From positions 46,511 through 98,482 of the forward strand of contig NZ_JAUNTS010000015.1 of NCBI RefSeq assembly GCF_030538595.1: 51,972 nt of DNA. The letters run 5' to 3'. The notes below the pieces were generated by a model. It did no database searches. It was given only the letters and a program-made list of their open reading frames with translations, and was not told the origin of the DNA. This stretch comes from Kocuria sp. (GTDB taxonomy: Bacteria > Actinomycetota > Actinomycetes > Actinomycetales > Micrococcaceae). This document shows positions 17,530-25,395 of the stretch, one piece after another. Within the stretch, counting starts at the first letter, position 1; every line of letters begins with the position of its first letter. Position numbers and translations under genes: made by a program.

Positions 17530-18029
17530 ATCCAGCACCCCATATGATCACCGTGCTGGGCGTCTGCGGAGGTGCGGGAACCTCCACAGTGGCCAGGTTG
17601 CTCCAAGAAGCACAATCTGCCGGCCAACAAGCACCATCCGGCACAGGGACAACCGAGAGTGTCCCCCGGCCCTCCGTCGTCGTCGATGGTGGACGCGCCA
17701 CCGTGCAATCAGTCGTCACCGCACAAACAAATGGATCGGTGGTTATCGTGGTGCCAATTTCGGCACGAGGACGCGCATGCTTGGAAGCCCTCCAAGACCT
17801 TCTCCCACTGCATTTGACCAACACAAAGATTGTGTTCGTGAGAGTCAGCAGACCACCCATGATTGATCGCCAGCCTCCAGTTACGCCGTTGCACACGGTG
17901 ATCCCCTGGGACCGCGCCATCACCGACCGAACACTGCCGTTTTCCGCACACCCGCACGTGCAACCCGCAGTATGGGTACCGATTCACGCGCTGTGGCAGC
18001 AATTGAGCTCAGTGGAGTCCGGTCCATAA
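17526..18029 (+). CDS. Second small MinD-like protein of the T7SS locus
   Basis: The 167-residue protein starts at ATG 17526, overlapping the eccC stop by four bases. Residues 8-28 (ITVLGVCGGAGTSTVARLL) form a P-loop-like strand, turn and helix, again without the catalytic lysine. A PSVVVDGGRATVQ strand and a VVIVVPISARGRACLEAL segment follow, as in a shortened MinD fold. It is the last gene of the machine operon. Together with the product of 12731-13483 it gives two degenerate MinD-like proteins around EccC, perhaps acting as a heterodimer; that is a guess. Confidence 0.6.
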   Translation: MNPAPHMITVLGVCGGAGTSTVARLLQEAQSAGQQAPSGTGTTESVPRPSVVVDGGRATVQSVVTAQTNGSVVIVVPISARGRACLEALQDLLPLHLTNTKIVFVRVSRPPMIDRQPPVTPLHTVIPWDRAITDRTLPFSAHPHVQPAVWVPIHALWQQLSSVESGP

Positions 18030-18047
18030 ACACGCGCAGTGTCCAGG

Positions 18048-18106
18048 CCGAGTGCGCAACGGTGTGGCGCCTGAACGTGTCAGGGGCCACACCATTGCGC
18101 ACTCGG
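18048..18106. repeat. Palindromic repeat family A, copy 1
   Basis: This 59-base palindrome sits between the converging ends of the T7SS operon (18029) and dctA (18127). The 24-base half-sites begin CCGAGTGCGCAA and end TTGCGCACTCGG and pair with two mismatches. It matches copy 2 at 22229-22287 in 52 of 59 positions. It probably acts as a two-way terminator and is a repeated extragenic element. Confidence 0.85.
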
Positions 18107-18126
18107 CATCAAGGCAGATGGAGAAA

Positions 18127-19533
18127 TCAGTACACCTTGGATTCCGGGTGGCCCTCCGTGGCTTGCTCGGCCGCGGTGGGAGAAGCGTGGGGGTCCACCG
18201 CCAGGGAGGCTTCGTCAAATGGAATCCGCCCGGCCAGTACGTCCTGAACGCGAGTGGTGTCCACCTGCTTGACCCAGGAGCCCAGCACCAGAGTGGCCAC
18301 GGCGTTGCCGGAGAAGTTGGTCAGGGCGCGGGCTTCTGACATGAACCGGTCAATGCCAACCACCAGCCCAACCCCGTCCACCAGATCGGGGCGGTGTGCC
18401 TGCAGGCCACCGGCCAAGGTGGCCAGACCCGCACCGGAGACACCTGCTGCCCCCTTGGAGGCAATGATCATGAACAGCAGCAGCGTGATCTGCTCACCCA
18501 GTTGCAGCGGGGTGCCCATGGCATCGGCCACGAACAGTGAGCCCATGGTCAAGTAGATGGCGGTGCCATCCAGGTTGAAGGAGTATCCGGTGGGAACCAC
18601 AATGCCCACCACCGGCTTGGAGACACCCAGGTGCTCCATCTTGGCGATCAGCCGGGGCAGCGCGGCCTCGGAGGATGAGGTGGAGAAGATCAACAGGTAT
18701 TCGCGGGCCAGGTACTTCATCAGGGAGAAGATGTTGACCCCGGAGACCACCTTCAGCAGCAGGCCCAGGATGACCACAATGAACAGCAAGCACGTGGCAT
18801 AGAAGGCCGCCATGAGCACGATCATGGAGGTGATGGCCTGGATACCGGTGGCACCCACCACGGCGGCAATGGCACCGAAGGCACCGATGGGCGCCAGCCA
18901 CATGATCATCATGAGCAGGCGGAACACAATGGCCTGGACGTAGGTCATGGCCTTCAGCACGGGCTTACCGGAGTCACCCATGGCCTGCAGGGCAAAGCCG
19001 ATCAGCAGCGCCACGAACAAGGTCTGCAAGATGTTGCCCGCAGTCAGGGAGGACAGCAGCGTGGTGGGGATGATGCCCAGCAGGAAACCCACCATGCCGT
19101 CCTCGGTGCCGCTGTGGCTGGCATCCGTGGTGGCGGGAATGTCGTAGGTTGCCTGGCTCATGTCCAGGTTGGAGCCGGGCTGCACAATGTTGCCCACCAC
19201 CAGACCGATGGCCAGAGCAAACGTGGACATGGTCAGGAAGTAGGCCAACGCCATACCGCCCACCTTGCCCACCGTGGCGGCCTTGGCAATGGAGCCGACC
19301 CCCAGCACGATGGTGCAGAAGATCACCGGGGCAATCATCATCTTGATCAGCGCAATGAACGCCGTTCCCAGTGGCTTGAGGGCCACTGCGGTGTCAGGGG
19401 CAATCAGCCCCAGGGCGGCACCGGCAATCACGGCCACAATCACGGAGATGTAGAGGAAATGGGTCCGATCCCGCTTTTTGGCGGGCGCACCCGCTGGGGT
19501 GCTGGAACTTGAAGGCGAAAGATGTGCGGCCAC
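18127..19533 (-). CDS. dctA: C4-dicarboxylate:cation symporter DctA
   Basis: DctA imports succinate, fumarate, malate and similar acids with H+ or Na+. The open frame reaches a TTG at 19590, but GTG 19533 has AGGAG six bases upstream and gives a typical 468-residue protein, so it is preferred. SDF-family hallmarks are all present: TSSSEAALPRL in hairpin loop 1, SFNLDGTAIYLTMG, SKGAAGVSGAG in hairpin loop 2, and a late FSGNAVATLVLGSW helix. A Ser/Ala/Pro-rich N-terminal tail precedes the first helix (FLYISVIVAVIAGAAL). It is divergent from the CitA/DcuS-type kinase at 19686, which probably controls it. Confidence 0.92.
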   Translation of the reverse strand: MAAHLSPSSSSTPAGAPAKKRDRTHFLYISVIVAVIAGAALGLIAPDTAVALKPLGTAFIALIKMMIAPVIFCTIVLGVGSIAKAATVGKVGGMALAYFLTMSTFALAIGLVVGNIVQPGSNLDMSQATYDIPATTDASHSGTEDGMVGFLLGIIPTTLLSSLTAGNILQTLFVALLIGFALQAMGDSGKPVLKAMTYVQAIVFRLLMMIMWLAPIGAFGAIAAVVGATGIQAITSMIVLMAAFYATCLLFIVVILGLLLKVVSGVNIFSLMKYLAREYLLIFSTSSSEAALPRLIAKMEHLGVSKPVVGIVVPTGYSFNLDGTAIYLTMGSLFVADAMGTPLQLGEQITLLLFMIIASKGAAGVSGAGLATLAGGLQAHRPDLVDGVGLVVGIDRFMSEARALTNFSGNAVATLVLGSWVKQVDTTRVQDVLAGRIPFDEASLAVDPHASPTAAEQATEGHPESKVY

Positions 19534-19662
19534 GGGATTCTCCTCAGCGGTCGGCGTCGCGGCGATCACGACGGATACTGGTGGGGCCAAACCACCCGCA
19601 TCCTTGCGAGCAGCTGGGATACAGATTCCCGTTTAAAGTGATGGACGTCCCATTGTGGTCAT

Positions 19663-19678
19663 AGTGGTCGTGATCACA
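19663..19678. promoter_or_regulatory. CRP/GlxR-like site between dctA and the sensor kinase gene
   Basis: The 16-base sequence AGTGGTCGTGATCACA fits the actinobacterial CRP/GlxR pattern TGTGA-N6-TCACA, with one good half (TCACA) and one weak half (AGTGG). It lies just upstream of the kinase GTG start and could serve the divergent pair. A better match lies upstream of prpE at 24523. No experimental support is visible. Confidence 0.35.
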
Positions 19679-19685
19679 ACTGGTT

Positions 19686-21404
19686 GTGAACAGAGGTTTC
19701 CCGTTGTCCCTTGCTCGGCGGTTCTTGTTGATTCAGCTGGTGCTGGTTCTTGGCATCACCGTTGCCGTGGCCGTGGTGTTGATTGAGCGCTCTTCTGCGG
19801 ATGTTCGCCGGGAAGCCGCCAGCGTGACCCGCGCCATGACGTTGAGCTTGGCTGAAGACCCTTGGGTGGCCGAGCAGGCCGAAAGTCCCGATCCCACGGC
19901 CACTTTGCAGCCACACACGCTGGAGCTGGTCCGGGACACGGACATTGACTTTGTCACCATCATGTCCCCGGACGGGATTCGGTGGACGCACTCCAATCCC
20001 GACTTTGTGGGCCAGCCCTACAGCGGGTCCATCTCCGAGGCCCTGGACGGTGAGGTTCACACCGCCACGGAAATGGGCCGCCTTGGTATGTCCATGCGCA
20101 CCATTGCTCCCGTTTACAACGACGACGGCCGTGTGGTTGCCCTGGTCTCCACCGGTGTGCTGCTGGACAACATTTCCGCTGAAGCCTGGGCTCAGATACC
20201 GGTTCTGATCGCGCTGGCAATTGCGTTGTTCCTGGTTTCCAGCGCTGTGACCGGCGGACTCACCCGTTACCTGTCCCGGGTGACGGGTGGCCGCGGCCCG
20301 GAGGCGCTGGCAGAAGCCGTGGCCGTCCAGGATGCCGTGTTGGAGCAAGCGGCACAGGGGTTGCTGATGGTGGAGGGTGGCCGACTCCTGCTGATCAACC
20401 CCCGCGCCCAGAGCCTTTTGGGCATCCAGGACCAAGACCTTGCGGCACAGGTTCCCGCTGGCCGGCCGTGGCGGCGGAGGGTACGGGATCATGTCTTGGA
20501 CCGACGTCGTTCAGCGGCGCCGCAGCTCACGGATGTGCCGTTGCCGGATGAATTGGTGGAGGTACTGGTCCGGGAGCAGACCGTTCGGGAAAAGTGGATG
20601 CAGGTTGGGGAGAATACGTTGATTGTGACCACCACCCGCGCGTCCAAACCGTCCCGCGGCATGGTGGCTGTGATCCGGGACCACACTGAGCTGACCCGGC
20701 TCTCCGGGCAGTTGCAGGCCACCACGCTCATGGCGGATGCCCTGCGTTCCCAGACCCACGAACACGCCAACCGGATGCACACCGTGGTCTCCCTGCTGGA
20801 ATTGGGGTGCGCCGAACAGGCACTGGATTTTGCCTCCGAGGACTTGCGCCGCTCCCGCAGCTTGTCCGGGGATGTGGAGTCCGCTGTGACCGATCCCATC
20901 CTGGCAGCGCTGCTGATGGGCAAAACCGCGGCCGCGGCTGAACGCGGCGTGCGGTTGGAGGTCAGCGTGGATGGCACAGCGCCTCCATTGCCATTGAGTC
21001 CCGCAGAAACTGTGACGGTGGTGGGCAATCTGATCGACAACGCAGTCGATGCCGTCACCGCCGCCCGGGACAGCGCAGGTGGGGATAGGACCGTCAGCCA
21101 CCCCCTGGTGGAGGTGGAACTGGCCCGCGGGGATACCAACGGCATCCCCGTGGCGCTGCTGACCGTGGCGGACAACGGCCCGGGAGTGGCCGATGACCAG
21201 GTGGAACAGATTTTCCGCCGCGGGGTGAGCACCAAACCCACCGCCCCGAACACCTCACGTGGGGTTGGCCTGGACCTGGTGCGCCGCACCGTGGAGCATC
21301 ACGGCGGCACGGTGCGGGTTTTTCACGACGACGGCGCGGTGTTCGAGATCTCGCTGCCCCTGGAAAGAACTGGCAGCCAGACCAAGGGACAGGAGGAGTC
21401 ATGA
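19686..21404 (+). CDS. CitA/DcuS-family sensor histidine kinase for di- or tricarboxylates
   Basis: The 572-residue protein has a first membrane helix at about 10-33, an extracytoplasmic PAS-like sensor at 36-170 (FVTIMSPDGIRWTHSNP) and a second helix at about 175-197. A cytosolic PAS follows, then a SpoOB-type dimerisation helix with phospho-acceptor His358 in SQTHEHANRMH. The HATPase domain has N boxes (NLIDNAVDAV), DNGPG and GVGLDLVRR. This is the DcuS/CitA/DpiB layout, which senses C4-dicarboxylates or citrate. With dctA divergent next door, a C4-dicarboxylate signal is most likely. The start is GTG 19686, and the last four bases overlap the regulator gene. Confidence 0.88.
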   Translation: MNRGFPLSLARRFLLIQLVLVLGITVAVAVVLIERSSADVRREAASVTRAMTLSLAEDPWVAEQAESPDPTATLQPHTLELVRDTDIDFVTIMSPDGIRWTHSNPDFVGQPYSGSISEALDGEVHTATEMGRLGMSMRTIAPVYNDDGRVVALVSTGVLLDNISAEAWAQIPVLIALAIALFLVSSAVTGGLTRYLSRVTGGRGPEALAEAVAVQDAVLEQAAQGLLMVEGGRLLLINPRAQSLLGIQDQDLAAQVPAGRPWRRRVRDHVLDRRRSAAPQLTDVPLPDELVEVLVREQTVREKWMQVGENTLIVTTTRASKPSRGMVAVIRDHTELTRLSGQLQATTLMADALRSQTHEHANRMHTVVSLLELGCAEQALDFASEDLRRSRSLSGDVESAVTDPILAALLMGKTAAAAERGVRLEVSVDGTAPPLPLSPAETVTVVGNLIDNAVDAVTAARDSAGGDRTVSHPLVEVELARGDTNGIPVALLTVADNGPGVADDQVEQIFRRGVSTKPTAPNTSRGVGLDLVRRTVEHHGGTVRVFHDDGAVFEISLPLERTGSQTKGQEES

Positions 21405-22105
21405 GCGGGCCCCATACCCCACTGCGGGTACTGATTGTGGAAGATGAGCCTCTGACAGCCCGCGCACACACTGAATACGTGCAACACACCCCTGGATTTG
21501 ATCCTGTGGGCACAGCAGGAACCGCCGCTGAAGCCTTGCGGGCGGTGGCTGGACTGCGCAAAGCCGGGCGTCCCGTCGATTTGATCCTGCTGGACGTGAA
21601 CCTCCCGGATGCCACCGGCTTGGATGTGGCCAGGCGTCTGCGCGGAGCGGGTGAAGACGTGGACATCCTGGCAGTCACCGCCCACCGTGACGTGGCCACC
21701 GTCCGGGCCGCCAGCGCCCTGGGGGTGGTGGGTTACGTGATCAAGCCCTTCCTGCGGGAGGATTTGGTGCACCGCCTGGAGGCCTACCGGGACTACCGGC
21801 ACGCACTGAGTACAGCGGGCACCGTGGACCAGGAGTCCCTGGATCGAACCATCCATGCCCTGCGCTCCCCCGGCTCACCCGGCGGAACAGCGCCCAAGGG
21901 CCTGACTCCGGAGACCTTGCGGCGCGTGGAGCAGATCCTGTCTGAGGGCGCATGGTTCTCTGCCACGGAACTGGCGGCCCAGGCATGCATGTCCCGGGTG
22001 ACGGCTCGGCGCTATCTGGAACACCTGGCGGATCGGGGCCTGGCCCAGCGGCGGCCCCGCCACGGCACGGTGGGCCGCCCGGAGATGGAATACGGCAGAA
22101 GCTGA
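21401..22105 (+). CDS. CitB/DcuR-family response regulator
   Basis: The 234-residue protein has a receiver domain at residues 8-125 with acidic pocket Glu14-Asp15, phospho-acceptor Asp65 in LLDVNLPD, and the conserved Lys in VIKPF. The C-terminus is a winged/helix-turn-helix DNA-binding region (FSATELAAQACMSRVTARR) typical of DcuR/DpiA. It follows the kinase gene with a four-base ATGA overlap. It probably activates dctA when dicarboxylates are present. No other regulator is nearby. Confidence 0.9.
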   Translation: MSGPHTPLRVLIVEDEPLTARAHTEYVQHTPGFDPVGTAGTAAEALRAVAGLRKAGRPVDLILLDVNLPDATGLDVARRLRGAGEDVDILAVTAHRDVATVRAASALGVVGYVIKPFLREDLVHRLEAYRDYRHALSTAGTVDQESLDRTIHALRSPGSPGGTAPKGLTPETLRRVEQILSEGAWFSATELAAQACMSRVTARRYLEHLADRGLAQRRPRHGTVGRPEMEYGRS

Positions 22106-22228
22106 CGCTGCGCAATGCCGTGATCCGGGTGAGCCCTAACCCGGGAGAGCTCCGATCCGGGGTATCTCTGGGGAACCGGGCCCAGCGCCGTCGTCGTCGT
22201 GAACCCCACCCCACACCGTGGACCCACC

Positions 22229-22287
22229 CCGAGTGCGCAATGGTGCGGCCCCTGAAACCGTCAGGAGCCACACCATTGCGCACTCGG
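22229..22287. repeat. Palindromic repeat family A, copy 2
   Basis: This 59-base palindrome is 52/59 identical to the copy at 18048-18106 and in the same orientation. It lies in the 350-base gap between the converging response regulator gene (ends 22105) and prpE (ends 22456). The two copies therefore frame the whole dctA/two-component module. Apart from this and the hairpin at 22301 the gap shows nothing recognisable. Confidence 0.85.
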
Positions 22288-22300
22288 CGGCAATAAAGTG

Positions 22301-22335
22301 GGGCCACCGTCCAAAGTGGGAGAGGACGGTGGCCC
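22301..22335. terminator. Hairpin in the prpE downstream region
   Basis: Twelve-base arms GGGCCACCGTCC (22301-22312) and GGACGGTGGCCC (22324-22335) pair perfectly around an 11-base loop. No T-tract follows on either strand. It is about 120 bases past the prpE stop and close to palindrome A copy 2, so it may reinforce termination. Confidence 0.5.
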
Positions 22336-22455
22336 GTGAGCATCCGGGTATCACATGCCGTGTAGCGCAGCAGTAACGGAGCAAAACTGCTGCACCACGC
22401 GGCGCGTGATCCTGTCAGAACGTCGGTTGAAGCCTTGGCGGCCCGGCCGGGTTTA

Positions 22456-24429
22456 TCAGTTCTGTGGACGCAAGACGCTGGAAATGGCTTCCAGCACGGC
22501 CGGGTCTTCGATGGTCGAAGGCACCGGAGCTTCAACGCCGTCGGCAATTTGGCGCATGGTCTTGCGCAGGATTTTGCCGGAGCGAGTCTTGGGGAGGGCA
22601 TCAACCACGGCAATGTGCTTGAGGTCAGCCACCGCGCCGATCTGGTTGCGCACCATGGCCACGAGTTCCTGGGTGACGCGGTCCTCATCAATGTCCGCGC
22701 CGGCCTTCAACACCACGTAGCCGGAGGGCCGCTGGCCCTTGAGGTCATCGGCCACGCCGATCACCGCGCACTCGGCCACCTTGGGGTGGGAGGAGAGCAC
22801 CTGTTCCATGTGACCGGTGGACAGGCGATGCCCGGAGACGTTGATGACGTCATCCGTGCGACCCATCACGTAGACGTAGCCGTCCTCATCCATCAGTCCG
22901 GAGTCGCCCGTGGCGTAGTAGCCCTCGAAGGCGCTGAGGTAGGAGTCGATGAACCGTTGGTCGTTGCCCCACAGGGTGGCCAGGGTGCCGGGAGGCAGCG
23001 GGAGCTTGATGGCAATGTTGCCTTCCTCCCCGCGCGCCACAGCATCCCCCAGCGGGTCCAAAATCTCCACCTGGTAACCGGGAATGGGCACCGTGGGCGA
23101 ACCGGACTTCAGCTCCAGAGCCTCCAGGCCCATGGGGTTACCCGCAATGGCCCAGCCCGTTTCCGTCTGCCACCAGTGATCCACCACCGGCACACCCAGA
23201 ACCTTCCCGGCCCAGCTCCACGTCTCAGGGTCCAGGCGCTCGCCGGCAACGTAGAGGGCTCGCAGGCTGGAGATGTTGTAATCCTGAGCCAACTCGCCTT
23301 CCGGGTCCTGACGCCGGATGGCACGCAATGCGGTGGGTGCGGTGAAGAACGAACGCACCTGGTGATCCTGAATCAAGCGCCAGAACGCACCGGCATCCGG
23401 GGTGCCCACGGGCTTGCCTTCGTAGATCACGGTGGTGGCACCGGCAATCAGCGGGCCGTACACAATGTAGGAGTGGCCCACCACCCAGCCCACATCCGAT
23501 GCCGTGGCCATGACCTCACCGGGGGCCACGTTGTAGATGTTCTCCATGGACCAGGCCAGGGCCGTGGCGTGGCCGCCGTTGTCCCGCACCACACCCTTGG
23601 GAGTGCCGGTGGTACCGGAGGTGTAGAGCACGTAGAGCGGATCGGTGGCCGCCACGGGCACGCAGTCGGCAGGCTCAGAGTTCGCCACTGCATCAGCCCA
23701 GGTCTTCCACTGCACCCCGGTGCCGTTTTCCTCGGCAGCGGCCTGCATCTGGGTCACGCTGTGTTCAAAGCCCTCACGCTCATGCACCAGAACGGTGCCC
23801 GGCGTGTGCTGCGCCATGGCGATGGCCTCCGCAACGGCCGGCAGGTACTCGATGCGCCGCTTGGGCTCCACACCCCCGGAGGCCGTTACGACGACGGTCG
23901 GCCGGCAGTCATCAATGCGCACCGCCAACTCTTTGGGAGCAAAACCACCGAACACCACGGAGTGGACGGCGCCCAGGCGGGCGGTGGCCAACATGGCAAT
24001 GGCAGCCTGCGGAATCATGGGGAGGTAGATCAGCACTCGGTCCCCCTTGCTCACTCCCGCTGCCGCGAGCGCTCCAGCAAACCCGGCCACCTGCTCTTGG
24101 AGCTGCGCGTAGGTGATCTTCTCCGTGAGTCCCAACACGGCGGAGTCGTAGATGATGGCCGTACGGTCCCCGTTGCCTGCCTCCACGTGGCGGTCCACCG
24201 CGTTGTAGCAGGTGTTGAGCACACCGTCCGGGAACCACCGATAGATGGGCGCCTTGGAGTCATCCAGAGCCCGAGTGGGCTTGGTCTCCCAGTCGATACG
24301 GTCAGCAGCTTCCAGCCAGAACCCTTCAGGGTCCTCCACACTGCGGGTGAACTCCGCGGCATAGGTCCCGTTGCCGGGCAGGGATCCACGATTCGTGGTG
24401 GGGGTGGGCTGCTCACTGGGGTGGCTCAT
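22456..24429 (-). CDS. prpE: Propionyl-CoA synthetase (PrpE)
   Basis: This ATP-dependent acyl-CoA synthetase activates propionate to propionyl-CoA, feeding the 2-methylcitrate cycle encoded next door. The 657-residue protein has the AMP-binding core (YTSGTTGTPKGVVRDNGGH), the WWQTETGW motif, YYATGDSGLMDEDGYVYVMGR, and the terminal catalytic lysine region (LPKTRSGKILRKTMRQ). GVVRDNGG after the P-loop and the genomic setting favour PrpE over acetyl-CoA synthetase. The start ATG 24429 is chosen because AGAGGA lies seven bases upstream; the open frame continues to 24477. It is divergent from gntR-prpDBC. Confidence 0.9.
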   Translation of the reverse strand: MSHPSEQPTPTTNRGSLPGNGTYAAEFTRSVEDPEGFWLEAADRIDWETKPTRALDDSKAPIYRWFPDGVLNTCYNAVDRHVEAGNGDRTAIIYDSAVLGLTEKITYAQLQEQVAGFAGALAAAGVSKGDRVLIYLPMIPQAAIAMLATARLGAVHSVVFGGFAPKELAVRIDDCRPTVVVTASGGVEPKRRIEYLPAVAEAIAMAQHTPGTVLVHEREGFEHSVTQMQAAAEENGTGVQWKTWADAVANSEPADCVPVAATDPLYVLYTSGTTGTPKGVVRDNGGHATALAWSMENIYNVAPGEVMATASDVGWVVGHSYIVYGPLIAGATTVIYEGKPVGTPDAGAFWRLIQDHQVRSFFTAPTALRAIRRQDPEGELAQDYNISSLRALYVAGERLDPETWSWAGKVLGVPVVDHWWQTETGWAIAGNPMGLEALELKSGSPTVPIPGYQVEILDPLGDAVARGEEGNIAIKLPLPPGTLATLWGNDQRFIDSYLSAFEGYYATGDSGLMDEDGYVYVMGRTDDVINVSGHRLSTGHMEQVLSSHPKVAECAVIGVADDLKGQRPSGYVVLKAGADIDEDRVTQELVAMVRNQIGAVADLKHIAVVDALPKTRSGKILRKTMRQIADGVEAPVPSTIEDPAVLEAISSVLRPQN

Positions 24430-24522
24430 GGCAATCCTCTCTTGCTGGCTCGGGGCTTGACTGCCGCCGGTGGTCAAACCCCGGCACTGCCGGACCTAAC
24501 CCTGTCGCTCATTCGCCATAAT

Positions 24523-24538
24523 AGTGACCCTGATCACT
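24523..24538. promoter_or_regulatory. CRP/GlxR-like site in the prpE-gntR control region
   Basis: AGTGACCCTGATCACT is a perfect AGTGA-N6-TCACT inverted repeat, close to the TGTGA-N6-TCACA consensus of CRP/GlxR proteins. It is 94 bases upstream of the prpE start and 120 bases before gntR. Carbon-catabolite control of propionate genes by such regulators is known in actinobacteria. Confidence 0.45.
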
Positions 24539-24552
24539 CAAAGCCAGTGTTC

Positions 24553-24623
24553 TGTATACATTTTTGGAAATTTCCTGCGGCACCTGATGGGTACTGGTGC
24601 CAAATCTGCAATCTGTGTATACA
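24553..24623. promoter_or_regulatory. Paired TGTATACA operators, probable GntR-regulator sites
   Basis: Two identical eight-base palindromes TGTATACA occur at 24553-24560 and 24616-24623, 63 bases apart (about six helical turns). They share flanking context (T-x-TGTATACATT). They lie in the divergent prpE-gntR region, and the second is 34 bases before the gntR start. Short palindromes of the form TNGTNNACNA or TGTATACA are usual for FadR-type GntR proteins, so self- and prpE regulation by the adjacent gene product is likely. Confidence 0.55.
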
Positions 24624-24657
24624 TTAGAGTCTGTCCGACGACGAGAGGAGGGTCACA

Positions 24658-25395
24658 GTGCGAGCCAGCCAGCGCGTGTACGAACAGTTGCGCACGGAAA
24701 TCATGGACGGCGACCTCCCTCCCGGCCAGGTCTTGGCAGAAGTTGAACAGTCCCAGCGGTTTGGGATCTCCCGCACACCGGTGCGTGAGGCCATTGGCCG
24801 ATTGGCCGCTGAGGGGTTGGCTGAAGCGCAGGGGGGCCGCGGCGTCGTCGTCTCCGAAGTGACCGTGGATGACATTCCACCGCTGTTTGAACTGCGCGAG
24901 GCGCTGGACATTCAGGCTGCGCGACTGGCTGCGCTGCGGGGAGAACCGGCGCAGTTTGCGGCCATGGCCGACCGATTGGATGTGGTGGCGGGGCTCTTTG
25001 AGGTGGGGGCCCACCGTGAGGGCACCGCAGCCCATGCCGAGGACGGTCAGAGTCATCCCGAAGAACACGATTCCTCCACCGCCTACTACGAACTCGTGGC
25101 GCAGATGGACCGTGCGATTGACGCGGCCGCGGCCAACCCGTGGCTGGATGCGGCCTCATCCACTGTTCGGATGCAACTGGCACGAGTGCGCAGGTTGGCC
25201 GCCCATGATGCCCCCCGGTTGGCCGCAGCGGCCCGTGAACACGCTCAGATAGCCCGCGCCATCTCCACCGGATCGGCACAGCTGGCAGAAGCGGCTGTTC
25301 GTCTGCACCTGCACAACGCATTGAGTTCAGCACTGTCCAAAGCCCCGGCAAACCATCCCCAACCAGCAGTAGCAACCCGAGAGGAAGCCTCATGA
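24658..25395 (+). CDS. GntR-family (FadR/FCD) regulator of the propionate genes
   Basis: The 245-residue protein has an N-terminal winged helix ([20 protein letters not shown], then [16 protein letters not shown]) characteristic of GntR. It is followed by an all-helical FCD ligand-binding domain ([18 protein letters not shown] to residues 210-220). An acidic, His-rich insertion near residues 118-140 is unusual. The start is GTG 24658 after a strong GAGAGGAGG site. It is the first gene of gntR-prpD-prpB-prpC, overlapping prpD by four bases. It probably senses 2-methylcitrate or a related acid. Confidence 0.88.
   Translation: MRASQRVYEQLRTEIMDGDLPPGQVLAEVEQSQRFGISRTPVREAIGRLAAEGLAEAQGGRGVVVSEVTVDDIPPLFELREALDIQAARLAALRGEPAQFAAMADRLDVVAGLFEVGAHREGTAAHAEDGQSHPEEHDSSTAYYELVAQMDRAIDAAAANPWLDAASSTVRMQLARVRRLAAHDAPRLAAAAREHAQIARAISTGSAQLAEAAVRLHLHNALSSALSKAPANHPQPAVATREEAS

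Noticed and set aside
22435-24627. Long open frame on the plus strand (730 codons) over prpE
   Set aside because: It is antisense to the well-supported prpE gene, has a His/Gly/Val-rich composition typical of reverse-frame reading in high-GC DNA, and shows no family motif.
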